Assembly (NCBI RefSeq): GCF_003946655.1
Contig: NZ_RHOV01000004.1
Location: 113,577-177,576, forward strand
Direction of reading: 5' to 3'
DNA length: 64,000 bases
Source: Lapidilactobacillus achengensis
GTDB lineage: Bacteria; Bacillota; Bacilli; Lactobacillales; Lactobacillaceae
Shown: positions 17,492 to 26,679 of the stretch, in pieces
Layout of the letters: the number at the start of each line of letters is the position of its first letter
Position numbering within the stretch: the stretch's first letter is position 1
Made by a program: the position numbers and the translations under genes
The notes under the pieces: model-generated
Seen by the model: only the letters and a program-made list of their open reading frames with translations
Databases searched by the model: none
Told to the model about the DNA's origin: nothing

Positions 17492-18982
17492 TTAAAACAT
17501 TCGCGTCGCTTTGACCGCGCGCTGCCAGCCGGCGTAAAGGCGTTGCCGATCCTGCGCTTTCATGACTGGTTCGAAGGTTTGACCAATTTGGAAGATCTGT
17601 TGTAATTCGTCGGTGTCCCGCCAGAAACCGACAGCCAGTCCCGCGAGAAAAGCGGCGCCCATCGCGGTTGTTTCTAGGTTCTTAGCTCGTTCGATCGGGA
17701 TGTTCAACAAATCCGCTTGGAATTGCATCAGATAGTTGTTGTTGGCAGCGCCGCCATCAACGCGCAGGGCGGGGATCGGCAGACCGGTATCGGCGTTCAT
17801 GGTGTCGACCACATCGCGGGTTTGGTAGGCCAAGGATTGCAAAGTTGCCTTAATGAAATCGTTCCGGGTGGTGCCGCGGGTTAGTCCGAAGACGGCGCCG
17901 CGTGCGTCGCTGTCCCAATAAGGGGCGCCTAAACCGGTAAAGGCGGGGACCACATAGACCTCATTTTGACTTTTCGAAGCGAAGGCGGCGGCTTCTGAGG
18001 CGGGGGCGGAGTCCAACAGCTGCATACTGTCGCGCAACCACTGCAAGGCCGATCCGGCTACGAAAACCGAGCCCTCCAAAGCATAATGAACTTGACCATT
18101 GATCGCGTAACCAATCGTGGTCAATAAATTGTTTTGCGAAATGGTCGCTTGCGTGCCGGTATTCATAACAATGAAAGAGCCGGTGCCATAGGTGTTTTTG
18201 ACCATGCCTTTTTCCAAGGCTAGTTGGCCAAAGAGAGCGGCTTGCTGATCGCCTGCGAGACCGGCGATCGGCACAGAACTGCCGTAGAAATGGCGCGCCA
18301 GTGTTTGTCCGTAGATCTGCGAATTAGGGACGACTTCCGGCAACATTTCTCGAGGAATTCGCAATAAATCTAGGATTTCCTGGTCCCAGTCTAAGGTGTG
18401 AATGTTGAAAAGCATGGTCCGACTGGCGTTGGTATAGTCGGTGACGTGAACTTTGCCGCCGGTCAACTTCCAAACGAGCCACGAATCGATCGTCCCAAAT
18501 AGCAATTCACCGCGCTCCGCTTTCTCTTGGGCGCCGGGAATCCGATCCAGTAGCCACCGGATCTTGGTTGCTGAGAAGTAAGCATCGATGATCAAGCCAG
18601 TACGCTGATGGATGAAGTCGTCCAAACCTTGCTGCTTCATTGCAGCGGCTAATTCGCTGGTTTGTCGCGATTGCCAAACAACCGCGTGATAAATGGGTTT
18701 ACCTGTATTTTTGTCCCAGATCACCGTGGTTTCCCGTTGGTTGGTGATCCCAATGCCCTTGATTTGTTGCGATTGGATCCCAGATTCGATAAAGGCCGTG
18801 GCAATCGTTGATAAGACTGCGTTCCAGATTTCATTAGCGTCGTGTTCGACCCAGCCAGGTTGGGGGAAGAATTGGGTGAATTCTTTCTGAGCGTCGGCGA
18901 CTTTATTGCCCGCGTGGTCGAAGATGATCGCCCGGGTGCTGGTCGTTCCCTCATCAATGGCCATGATATATGATTGACTCAT
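17492..18982 (-). CDS. glpK: Glycerol kinase
   Basis: ATP-dependent glycerol kinase (496 aa, the standard length), making glycerol-3-phosphate in the cytoplasm. The N-terminal phosphate loop is [10 protein letters not shown]; the glycerol-binding block [13 protein letters not shown] is at residues 41-53; later landmarks are [13 protein letters not shown] and [16 protein letters not shown]231 in RHFYGS corresponds to the histidine that HPr phosphorylates in firmicute glycerol kinases, so PTS control is likely. AGGAGAAT precedes the ATG. The gene stands alone: no glpF, glpO or glpD is next to it. A cre-like box lies 65 bases upstream, which suggests carbon catabolite repression. Confidence 0.97.
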   Translation of the reverse strand: MSQSYIMAIDEGTTSTRAIIFDHAGNKVADAQKEFTQFFPQPGWVEHDANEIWNAVLSTIATAFIESGIQSQQIKGIGITNQRETTVIWDKNTGKPIYHAVVWQSRQTSELAAAMKQQGLDDFIHQRTGLIIDAYFSATKIRWLLDRIPGAQEKAERGELLFGTIDSWLVWKLTGGKVHVTDYTNASRTMLFNIHTLDWDQEILDLLRIPREMLPEVVPNSQIYGQTLARHFYGSSVPIAGLAGDQQAALFGQLALEKGMVKNTYGTGSFIVMNTGTQATISQNNLLTTIGYAINGQVHYALEGSVFVAGSALQWLRDSMQLLDSAPASEAAAFASKSQNEVYVVPAFTGLGAPYWDSDARGAVFGLTRGTTRNDFIKATLQSLAYQTRDVVDTMNADTGLPIPALRVDGGAANNNYLMQFQADLLNIPIERAKNLETTAMGAAFLAGLAVGFWRDTDELQQIFQIGQTFEPVMKAQDRQRLYAGWQRAVKATRMF

Positions 18983-19046
18983 GATTGTTATTCTCCTAGG
19001 TTAAGCGCCGCGCAGGGTCACTTATGGATTTATTCCGAGGCGACGA

Positions 19047-19060
19047 TGTAATCGTTTGCA
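19047..19060 (-). promoter_or_regulatory. cre-like CcpA box upstream of glpK
   Basis: TGTAATCGTTTGCA matches the catabolite-responsive element consensus TGWAANCGNTNWCA at 13 of 14 positions. It is in the glpK promoter region between the divergent glpK and histidine phosphatase genes and could affect either; control of glpK is more likely. Confidence 0.7.
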
Positions 19061-19155
19061 CCGCCCCGCTTTCTATTCTACCTTATTTTACCTGATTCAA
19101 ACACCAACGTTAAAAAATGTTATGCTAAAGCTAGTAAGTTGTAAGGAGAATAAAA

Positions 19156-19791
19156 ATGACTGAGTTATATTTTGTCCGCCATGGGCAAACCGAAAACAAT
19201 TTGAATAATCTCATGAACGGCGGCAGTGTTGACAGCCCTTTGACCGACAAAGGAATTCGCGGCGCTCAGGCTGTTGGCGCCTTTCTGGAAGCGACGACGT
19301 TTGACCACGTCTTTGTTTCCCCACAACGCCGGGCGCAAACCACGGCCAAATTGATCATGCGTGGCAATGATCATCCCGATGTGCCCACCACGATCCTCGA
19401 AGGGTTGCGCGAGTTTGACATGGGCGCTTGGGATGGACTCCCATTTACCGAACTCCCGCAAAATCAATTGTTTGATGATTACATGAACCATCCAGAACGC
19501 TATGATGCCAGTCAAACCGGTGGTGAAAGTTATCCGCAACTGATAATGCGCGGGCAACAAGCAATCAAGCAAGTCGTGAGCAGTGTTCCCCTGGGAAAAG
19601 TGCTGGTGGTCAGCCATGGCGTATTATTGCGCACAACCTTGAACACGCTTCGGGGCTATCCATTGGCGCAGGTCCGCACAGGGGAACCACTGGTGAATTG
19701 TAGTGTGACCAGGTTCTCGGCGCAACTTGATCAGCAGGGTGAACCTGTTTATCAGTGTTTGAGTTGGAATCAGCATGATTTTCTGGACTGA
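19156..19791 (+). CDS. Histidine phosphatase family protein
   Basis: Phosphoglycerate-mutase-like phosphatase (211 aa). The phosphohistidine motif YFVRHGQTENN lies at residues 5-15; FVSPQRRAQTTAKLI supplies the second conserved arginine; the catalytic glutamate region is LREFDMGAWDGLPF; the second histidine is in VVSHGVLLRT near residue 155. This sub-family contains small phosphatases of sugar phosphates and cobalamin-like substrates as well as mutases, so the substrate cannot be told. TAAGGAGAA precedes the ATG. It is monocistronic, divergent from glpK, and repeat A locus 3 follows within ten bases of its stop codon. Confidence 0.88.
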   Translation: MTELYFVRHGQTENNLNNLMNGGSVDSPLTDKGIRGAQAVGAFLEATTFDHVFVSPQRRAQTTAKLIMRGNDHPDVPTTILEGLREFDMGAWDGLPFTELPQNQLFDDYMNHPERYDASQTGGESYPQLIMRGQQAIKQVVSSVPLGKVLVVSHGVLLRTTLNTLRGYPLAQVRTGEPLVNCSVTRFSAQLDQQGEPVYQCLSWNQHDFLD

Positions 19792-19799
19792 TTGGGGCT

Positions 19800-20830
19800 G
19801 GGGGGATTTCTGTTCTTGAACCTGTGCTTGATTGCAGGTATGGTAGGGTGTTGCGCGTGAGCGCAACCGGCTGGGACTGCTGTTGCGGACTGGAACGTGG
19901 TGGGCATCGTTTGAAGCCAATCCGCAAAGTGCGCGGCTTGTCTTCAAATCGAGCCTTGTCCTAAGCGGCAAAGCCGCCAAGGACAATTTCACCACTGAGC
20001 CGCGCAGTCCCAGCCGGTTGCTGAACAGAATTGAGCCTATCTGCAATCGAGGCGAAGGATTTGACGAAGTGCTTTTGCAAGGTAGAGGTCAAATAATCGC
20101 CCATTTTTGAGGTGGTACGGCAATGCCAACAGATTCCAGAGGAATGGGCGCTATTCTTGAACCTGCGCTTGACTGTAAGTCTGGCGGGTTTGGTGGTGAC
20201 GCAACCGCCTCAGGACGTTTGTTGTGGCTGGAACGCGGTGGGCACTGTTTTGAGCCACACGTCCTGCGGCGGTTGCTAGGCAGAATTGTACCTATCTGCA
20301 ATATGGGCGAAGAATTTGACGAAGCGATTTGGCAAGATAGAAATCCAACAATTGCCCACTCTTTAGGTGGTACGGCAATGCCAACGGATTTGGATTAGTA
20401 GGTTGGTTCGATTTGCGTTGGTCGAACATCTTTAACTAATCCCCGAATAATCTTTGGGTGAAACCGACTGATTCAATTGATTCACTGAGAATCAGACCTG
20501 TTCATCAGGCAGACTTCACTGGTGTCACCAATTTAAAGATCATAACCACTAACCACGGCCGTCAATTGCGTGGTTCCCCATCAATTGACCATAGCTTGCC
20601 AGTCGGCGTGAGTGCTCAAGCGGCTGTTAAAACGTTGAGCGGCTGGAGCGGAGAAATTCGGGGTGAGATCGCCGTGAAATTGTCCTTGGCGGCTCTGCCG
20701 CTTAGGACAAGGCCTGATTTTGAGACAAGCCGCGTACTTTGCGGATTGGCTCAAAACAGCGCCCACAGCGAGCTCACCCCGAATTTCGCAGCGCAAGCCG
20801 CGGACAAACTACTTTCACTCCGCAAAAAAG
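19800..20830. repeat. Structured dispersed repeat A, locus 3 (with a reduced unit)
   Basis: Holds a forward core (about 19845-20050), a reduced unit (about 20170-20300) and an inverted core (about 20640-20800). Forward outer stem: CCGGCTGGGACTGC (19867-19880) with GCAGTCCCAGCCGG (20004-20017). The reduced unit lacks the inner hairpins: only CAGGACGT (20211-20218) with ACGTCCTG (20259-20266) and TGGCT (20225-20229) with AGCCA (20253-20257) remain. The inverted core keeps both outer arms GAAATTCGGGGTGAG and CTCACCCCGAATTTC, and its interior is close to the reverse complement of the forward core. It fills the space between the histidine phosphatase and the GntR gene. Confidence 0.85.
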
Positions 20831-20959
20831 GAGCAATCCCACTCAAACCCGCGAGATCGTCCATTCTGCTCTTGCAATTATGTTAAAGTTCTGTCATATT
20901 TAAGCTTAGTAGGTCTATCTTAACTCATTCGACAAATAACGATGGATAGGACGTAAGCA

Positions 20960-21688
20960 ATGGCTGATTTAGTTTATCGCCAGCTTTTGGGCAGTCTTAA
21001 AGATAAGATTCTGGCTGGTGAATTTCCCAATATGAAGTTACCTGATGAGCGTTCGCTGAGTGAACAGTATGAGGTGAGTCGCAGTACGGTCAAGCGGGCG
21101 TTAAGCATTTTGGCCGATCAGGGCGTGGTTTTTAAGAAACGTGGTTCGGGTACGTTTATCAATCCGCTGTATTTGAAGAATGATTCGGTCTTCCATTACA
21201 ATAATGGCTCTAACTTAGGAATTACCGACAGTTTCCAGATGAACGGGCGTAAACCTGGAATCAAGTTATTGAAATTCGAAGTGGTTCGACCAGATCCGGA
21301 ATTGAAGCGGGATCTGTTCCTGAAGAATGATGACTTCGTTTATGAGATCAAGCGGTTGCGGCTGTTTGATGATGAGCCGTTCATGATCGAAACGGGCTAT
21401 ATTCCCATCAAGATCGTGCCGGAACTTTCGGAAAAGATCGTCTCCAGTTCGATTTTCAATTATTTGCAACGGGAACGCAATCAAGCGGTCACTAAGTCTT
21501 ACTTAACGATCTCGGCGGAGCCTTCAACGGATGAGGATCAAGCGCAATTAGGCTTGACCCCAACAGAACCAGTGGGAATCATGGCGGGGGTGTTCTTCCT
21601 CGATGATGGGACCCCGTTTGAGTATTCGCGGATGCGACTGCATTATCGCTATATGAAATACAATACTTTTGTCACGTTAGATGATTGA
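20960..21688 (+). CDS. GntR family regulator with UTRA domain
   Basis: HutC/YvoA-type transcription factor (242 aa). The winged helix is at residues 1-70 (SEQYEVSRSTVKRALSILAD, then KKRGSGTFI). The UTRA ligand-binding domain follows from about residue 85 (KLLKFEVVRPD, FVYEIKRLRLFDDEPFMIE, SYLTISAEPSTDEDQAQLGL, FEYSRMRLHYRYMKY). Ligands of this type are usually sugar phosphates or amino sugars. It is separated from the phosphoketolase gene only by a terminator and promoter region, so it may control that gene; this is inference from position. Confidence 0.9.
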   Translation: MADLVYRQLLGSLKDKILAGEFPNMKLPDERSLSEQYEVSRSTVKRALSILADQGVVFKKRGSGTFINPLYLKNDSVFHYNNGSNLGITDSFQMNGRKPGIKLLKFEVVRPDPELKRDLFLKNDDFVYEIKRLRLFDDEPFMIETGYIPIKIVPELSEKIVSSSIFNYLQRERNQAVTKSYLTISAEPSTDEDQAQLGLTPTEPVGIMAGVFFLDDGTPFEYSRMRLHYRYMKYNTFVTLDD

Positions 21689-21696
21689 TCATGAGG

Positions 21697-21737
21697 CAAG
21701 AAATTCGGTTTTTATTGACGAATTTCTTGTTTTTTTT
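21697..21737 (+). terminator. Terminator after the GntR gene
   Basis: CAAGAAATTCG (21697-21707) pairs with CGAATTTCTTG (21719-21729), followed by eight T. It separates the regulator from the phosphoketolase transcript. Confidence 0.9.
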
Positions 21738-21794
21738 GTGACTTTTCGCAAAGATGACAGTTTTTGGACGCGATAAATGCTAAGCTAAGGGCAA

Positions 21795-21866
21795 AGAAAC
21801 CGTTTCCTCGAATTGGAACGTATCAATTTTCAAAATGGTTGACTTTTTGACCAGATTTGTTATGAT
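21795..21866 (+). promoter_or_regulatory. Phosphoketolase promoter with upstream palindrome
   Basis: -35 TTGACT (21839-21844), 16-base spacer and -10 TATGAT (21861-21866) lie 46 bases before the start codon. Upstream, AGAAACCGTTTCCT (21795-21808) contains the palindrome GAAACCGTTTC; it matches the cre consensus with three mismatches and may instead be an operator for the adjacent GntR protein. Confidence 0.65.
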
Positions 21867-21912
21867 AGTGATGTTGAATGATGTTAAGTAAATTGTCATT
21901 AGGAGGCAAATT

Positions 21913-24288
21913 ATGGATTCAGTTAAAAACAACGTTGATTATTCTTCAGCTGAATATCTCAATAAAGTTGATGAATTTTGGCGGGCGGCTAACTATATCT
22001 CAGTTGGTCAATTGTACTTGAAAGACAATCCGTTATTGAAGCGGCCGATCGTCGCTTCTGACGTTAAGGTTCACCCAATTGGTCACTGGGGCACGATTGC
22101 CGGCCAGAACTTTATCTATGCCCATTTGAACCGGGCAATCAATAAGTATGGCTTGAACATGTTCTACATCGAAGGCCCAGGTCATGGTGGCCAGGTCATG
22201 GTTTCTAACTCTTATCTTGATGGTTCTTATTCTGAGATCTATCCAGAAATCAGCGAAGACGAACAAGGGATGGCGAAACTATTCAAGCAGTTCTCCTTCC
22301 CAGGTGGGGTGGCCTCTCATGCTGCTCCTGAAACACCAGGCTCGATCCATGAAGGTGGCGAGTTAGGTTACTCACTTTCCCACGGTGTTGGCGCGATTTT
22401 TGACAACCCTGAAGTGATCGCGGCGGTTGTTGTTGGTGATGGCGAGGCTGAAACTGGCCCATTAGCGACTTCATGGCAATCAACCAGCTTTATCAACCCA
22501 ATCACCGATGGCGCGGTTCTGCCAATCTTAAACTTGAACGGGTTCAAGATTTCTAACCCAACGATCTTGGCACGTAAAACTGACGAAGAACTGACCAAGT
22601 ACTTCGAAGGGATGGGCTGGGAACCAATCTTTGTTGAAGGTGACGATCCTAAGAAGATGCACCCAGCAATGGCGCAGGCTGTTGACGCGGCTGTTGAGAA
22701 GATCGAAGCAATCCAACAACATGCACGGGAAAACAACGACGCAACACGTCCAGTTTGGCCAATGATTGTTTTGCGGGCACCTAAAGGCTGGACTGGTCCC
22801 AAAGAATGGGATGGTAAGCCAATCGAAAACTCCTTCCGGGCTCACCAAATTCCAATTCCTGTTGACCAATTAGATATGGAACATATTGATCATTTGGTTG
22901 CTTGGCTGAAGTCATACAAGCCAGAGGAACTCTTTGACGACAATGGTGTTTTGAAACCTGAAATCAAGGCGATGGCACCTAAGGGGATTCGCCGGATGGC
23001 TGCTAACCCAATCACCAATGGTGGTTTAGCGCCACGGCCAATGAAATTGCCTAACTGGCGGGATTATGTTTTAGATAACTCCGAACGTGGCAAAACGATC
23101 GCTCAAGATATGACGGTCTTTGGCAAATGGGCCCGGGATGCGATCAAGTTGAACCCAGATAACTTCCGGATCTTTGGCCCTGATGAAACCATGTCCAACC
23201 GTTTGGCACCGATTTTTGAAGCTAGCAGTCGTCAATGGGAAGAAAGCATCAAGGAACCTAATGATGAATTCTTAGCGCCAGCAGGTCGGATCATTGATTC
23301 TCAATTATCAGAACACCAAGCTGAAGGCTGGCTGGAAGGCTATGTCTTAACTGGTCGTCACGGTTTCTTCTCAAGTTACGAGGCTTTCTTGCGGGTCGTT
23401 GATTCGATGTTGACGCAACATTTCAAGTGGTTACGTAAAGCTGACGAACAAGCTTGGCGCAAGAAGTACCCATCATTGAATATCGTTGATACTTCAACTT
23501 CTTTCCAACAAGATCACAACGGCTACACGCACCAAGATCCAGGTATCTTAGGCCATTTGGCGGACAAGAAGCCGAAATTCATTCGCGAATATCTGCCAGC
23601 TGACGCTAACTCCTTATTAGCGGTGGCCAACAAGGCTTTTGCGAGCGAAGAGAAGATCAACGTGATCGTTGCTTCGAAGCACCCACGGCCACAATGGTAT
23701 TCAGCTGATGAAGCCCAAGTTCTCGTTGAGAAAGGCTTGAAGATCATCGACTGGGCCAGCACTGACCATGACAGCGAACCAGATATTGTCTTCGCTGCCG
23801 CTGGGACGGAACCAAACTGGGAAAGCTTGGCTGCGATCTCGATCTTGCACAAGCAATATCCTGAGATGAAGATTCGCTTCATCAACGTGGTCGACTTATT
23901 GAAGTTACAATCACCTAAGATCAACCCACGTGGTTTGACTGATGAAGAATTCGACACTTACTTCACGACCGATAAGCCAGTTATTTTCGCTTTCCACGGC
24001 TTTGAAGGCTTGATCCGTGACATCTTCTTCGATCGTCACAACCGTAATATCAACATCCATGGCTACCGGGAAAATGGCGATATCACCACACCATTTGACA
24101 TGCGGGTCTTGAACGAATTGGATCGTTACCACCTTTCTAAGGATGCGGCGCTGGCTGTTTACGGCACTGCAGCGGCCCAATTCGCGCAAAAGATGGATGA
24201 CAAAGTTTCTTACCACAACAGCTATATCCGCGAACATGGGACTGATATTCCTGAAGTCGAGGAATGGCAATGGGAACCACTGGACTAA
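21913..24288 (+). CDS. xpkA: Phosphoketolase
   Basis: Thiamine-diphosphate-dependent phosphoketolase (791 aa), which splits xylulose-5-phosphate (and in some versions fructose-6-phosphate) into acetyl phosphate and glyceraldehyde-3-phosphate or erythrose-4-phosphate. Landmarks are [16 protein letters not shown], the [15 protein letters not shown] stretch, the ThDP motif [14 protein letters not shown], and [12 protein letters not shown] in the second half. The length is that of single-copy lactobacillar enzymes. The ATG follows TTAGGAGGC. It is the key step of pentose and heterolactic fermentation and would take up products of rpe and rbsK elsewhere in this window. Single-gene transcript with its own promoter and terminator. 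Confidence 0.97.
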   Translation: MDSVKNNVDYSSAEYLNKVDEFWRAANYISVGQLYLKDNPLLKRPIVASDVKVHPIGHWGTIAGQNFIYAHLNRAINKYGLNMFYIEGPGHGGQVMVSNSYLDGSYSEIYPEISEDEQGMAKLFKQFSFPGGVASHAAPETPGSIHEGGELGYSLSHGVGAIFDNPEVIAAVVVGDGEAETGPLATSWQSTSFINPITDGAVLPILNLNGFKISNPTILARKTDEELTKYFEGMGWEPIFVEGDDPKKMHPAMAQAVDAAVEKIEAIQQHARENNDATRPVWPMIVLRAPKGWTGPKEWDGKPIENSFRAHQIPIPVDQLDMEHIDHLVAWLKSYKPEELFDDNGVLKPEIKAMAPKGIRRMAANPITNGGLAPRPMKLPNWRDYVLDNSERGKTIAQDMTVFGKWARDAIKLNPDNFRIFGPDETMSNRLAPIFEASSRQWEESIKEPNDEFLAPAGRIIDSQLSEHQAEGWLEGYVLTGRHGFFSSYEAFLRVVDSMLTQHFKWLRKADEQAWRKKYPSLNIVDTSTSFQQDHNGYTHQDPGILGHLADKKPKFIREYLPADANSLLAVANKAFASEEKINVIVASKHPRPQWYSADEAQVLVEKGLKIIDWASTDHDSEPDIVFAAAGTEPNWESLAAISILHKQYPEMKIRFINVVDLLKLQSPKINPRGLTDEEFDTYFTTDKPVIFAFHGFEGLIRDIFFDRHNRNINIHGYRENGDITTPFDMRVLNELDRYHLSKDAALAVYGTAAAQFAQKMDDKVSYHNSYIREHGTDIPEVEEWQWEPLD

Positions 24289-24389
24289 AAGACCGGGTTT
24301 TAGTTTAAGGGTGACCACCAAAATAGTTTGATCGTTTTAAACCAACTAGATTCACTCACTGTTTTTGTTACTCCTAATGTGTAAATAGC

Positions 24390-24436
24390 AAAGACGTCGC
24401 TTTCAGCCCACCACTGAAAACGACGTCTTTTTTTTG
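24390..24436 (+). terminator. Terminator after phosphoketolase
   Basis: AAAGACGTCG pairs with CGACGTCTTT, extended by CTTTCAG against CTGAAA, followed by a run of T. Confidence 0.88.
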
Positions 24437-24583
24437 GCACTTGGGGCGATGAGCAGGGCTACTTTGTGAGTTCGCCTTTATCTCAAGGGTCATTAGTAAT
24501 ATAATTGACCAATGTGAACCTCTGATTAAACTAGGTCTAGAAACGGTCCATTGATTGAGAATCCGATTAGAAGGAGTGTCGAA

Positions 24584-26560
24584 ATGGTAGAAATGAGTAA
24601 AAAACGGAAAGTAGCCTATTTTCTAGCGATTTTACTGTCGATTCTTTATCTCCTTTGGCGGGTCTGCTTCACGATTCCGTGGCACGCCAAGCCTGCGGTG
24701 TTGATCTTCGCCTTGTTATTGGTGATTTGCGAGATCATTTCAAATTCGACGGCCTATATTTTGATATACTTTCGGTTGACGGAAAAGAAGTTGCCCCCGG
24801 CGCCAGTGTCTTACTTACCTGCGGCGACTTTACCGGCGGTGGATCTGTTGATCGTGACTCATAACGAGGAGCCGGAACTCTTACGCAAAACAATCAATGC
24901 GGCGACGTTTATTGAATATCCAGGGCAACTGAATATTTTCGTGGCTGATGATGGTGATCGCCCAGCAGTAGCCGAATTGGCCGCGGCCTATCAGGTGGGT
25001 TACATTGGCATGCAGGACAATCACCAGGCCAAGTCAGGCAACATCAATCATGCCTTGTTGCAGCTCCACGCGCCGCTCTTTGCGATCTTCGATGCGGATA
25101 TGATTCCCTATTCGACATTTCTGCAGGCGACCGTGCCGCTTTTTCAACAGAACTTCCAAGATTTGGCCGCTGATCCTGATCAGACGCTTCCGTTGGGTTT
25201 CGTCCAGACGGCGCAAAGTTTCTACAATGCGGACATTTTCCAATTCAACCTGTTCTCTGAGAAAATCGTGCCCAATGAGCAAGATTTCTTCTCGCGAGAT
25301 GTCAACGTGCTGAATGGCTCGAATAATCATGCGCTCTTTACCGGGTCGAACACGGTTTTCCTGCGGCAGGCGATCGATGATGCTGGCGGGTTTCCCACGG
25401 ATACGTTGACGGAGGACTTTGAACTCGGCGCGAAAATCAATATTGCCGGTTATAGTAGTCGGTCAACGGATAAACCGCAGGCCAGTGGGACCACGCCAAT
25501 CAATTTACGTGGGGTCATGAAGCAACGGACGCGCTGGGCTCGTGGGGTAGTGCATAGCTGCCGTAATCTGCATATTTTTCTTAATCCGAAGATTGGTTTC
25601 GAAATGCGGTTGATTCTGATGAACTGTTATTTCTATTGGTGGTCGTTCTTTCGCCGGATGGTCTACTTGTTTGCGCCGTTGCTCTTCTCCTTATTTGGGA
25701 TCATGGTGGTCAAAGCGAATTTCTGGACCCTGATGTTGACGTGGATGCCTGGTTATTTCTTGTTGCATTACGTGCTCAGCGATACCTCGGATAAGATTCG
25801 CGATGAACGCTGGGGTGAGATTCAAGAAACGTTTTTTGCGCCCTATTTATTTCTTCCGGTCATACTGGAATCGCTGGGTTTTCATGAGCGCAAGTTCAAG
25901 GTCACGAAGAAGACCAGCCGAACCTCACTGCGAGATTATCTGTTTAGTTGGCCTTACTATTTGTTGTGGCTGGTCCACCTTTTCGCTATTATCAAGTTCA
26001 ACTACGGCAAGTATGGCTCGGAAATCCTGGTCGGTAGTGTGATCACTTTCTGGTTGATCTCGAATTTCATCAATCTGAGCTTCTGCTTATTTATCTCGAT
26101 GGGGCGGCAAGTCTATCGGAAAAGTGAACGCTTTAAGCGGCGGGCCTCGGGGCAGTTACATCTAGGCCCGGCGTTGAAAGTGATCTTGACCCACGATATT
26201 TCTGAAGGCGGGCTGTCTTTTGCGGCGGTCAGCGACGCGGATGAACCGCACTTGCACGCTGGCGATGCGGTGCGCTTGACCTTGTATCATGGTCGGACGC
26301 CGTTAGACCTGCGGGGAACGGTGACGCGGGTGCAACCAACCGATCAAGCACCGATCTATAGTATCAAAACAGCGAAAATGGATCGAACGACCGAGAATCA
26401 TTATTTACAGCTGGTCTATGATGGTGAGAATGAATTGCTGCCAGCTGAGCAGGACACCTGGATCACGGTTTTCGATGAACTTTATTTGAACGTGGTCATG
26501 CGGGGGCGTAAATTGCAACAACGCTTGCGGCGCCGGCCAAGTTCTAAACGGTCGCATTAG
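24584..26560 (+). CDS. BcsA-like GT2 polysaccharide synthase with PilZ domain
   Basis: Membrane-bound processive family-2 glycosyltransferase (658 aa from ATG 24584, which follows AAGGAGTG; the upstream TTG has no RBS). Two N-terminal membrane helices are followed by the catalytic domain with all landmarks: D122-D-G, D170-A-D172, T276-E-D278 and Q314-R-T-R-W318. At least four more helices follow. The C-terminal 150 residues form a PilZ domain with both c-di-GMP motifs: R516-F-K-R-R520 and D538-I-S-E-G-G543. This architecture is that of cellulose synthase BcsA and related exopolysaccharide synthases switched on by c-di-GMP. The sugar polymer is unknown. The gene downstream, a many-helix membrane protein, is likely co-transcribed. 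No diguanylate cyclase is in the window. Confidence 0.92.
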   Translation: MVEMSKKRKVAYFLAILLSILYLLWRVCFTIPWHAKPAVLIFALLLVICEIISNSTAYILIYFRLTEKKLPPAPVSYLPAATLPAVDLLIVTHNEEPELLRKTINAATFIEYPGQLNIFVADDGDRPAVAELAAAYQVGYIGMQDNHQAKSGNINHALLQLHAPLFAIFDADMIPYSTFLQATVPLFQQNFQDLAADPDQTLPLGFVQTAQSFYNADIFQFNLFSEKIVPNEQDFFSRDVNVLNGSNNHALFTGSNTVFLRQAIDDAGGFPTDTLTEDFELGAKINIAGYSSRSTDKPQASGTTPINLRGVMKQRTRWARGVVHSCRNLHIFLNPKIGFEMRLILMNCYFYWWSFFRRMVYLFAPLLFSLFGIMVVKANFWTLMLTWMPGYFLLHYVLSDTSDKIRDERWGEIQETFFAPYLFLPVILESLGFHERKFKVTKKTSRTSLRDYLFSWPYYLLWLVHLFAIIKFNYGKYGSEILVGSVITFWLISNFINLSFCLFISMGRQVYRKSERFKRRASGQLHLGPALKVILTHDISEGGLSFAAVSDADEPHLHAGDAVRLTLYHGRTPLDLRGTVTRVQPTDQAPIYSIKTAKMDRTTENHYLQLVYDGENELLPAEQDTWITVFDELYLNVVMRGRKLQQRLRRRPSSKRSH

Positions 26561-26679
26561 TGCACTGGCACGCTGGTCACTGGGCCAACTGGAACCGACG
26601 TGGTGCCTGTGCTCGTCTCAGGCTGATCGCCGATGACGAAGGGCAGCAATCACGGTTAAAAAAGGAAGGGGTGAGCGTT

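Noticed and set aside
22368..22802. Frame opposite phosphoketolase
   Set aside because: Shadow of a strongly conserved gene.
26560..26679. N-terminal extension of the membrane protein to GTG 26560
   Set aside because: The 40 extra residues are not hydrophobic, overlap the end of the GT2 gene and have no RBS, while AAGGGGTGA precedes TTG 26680.
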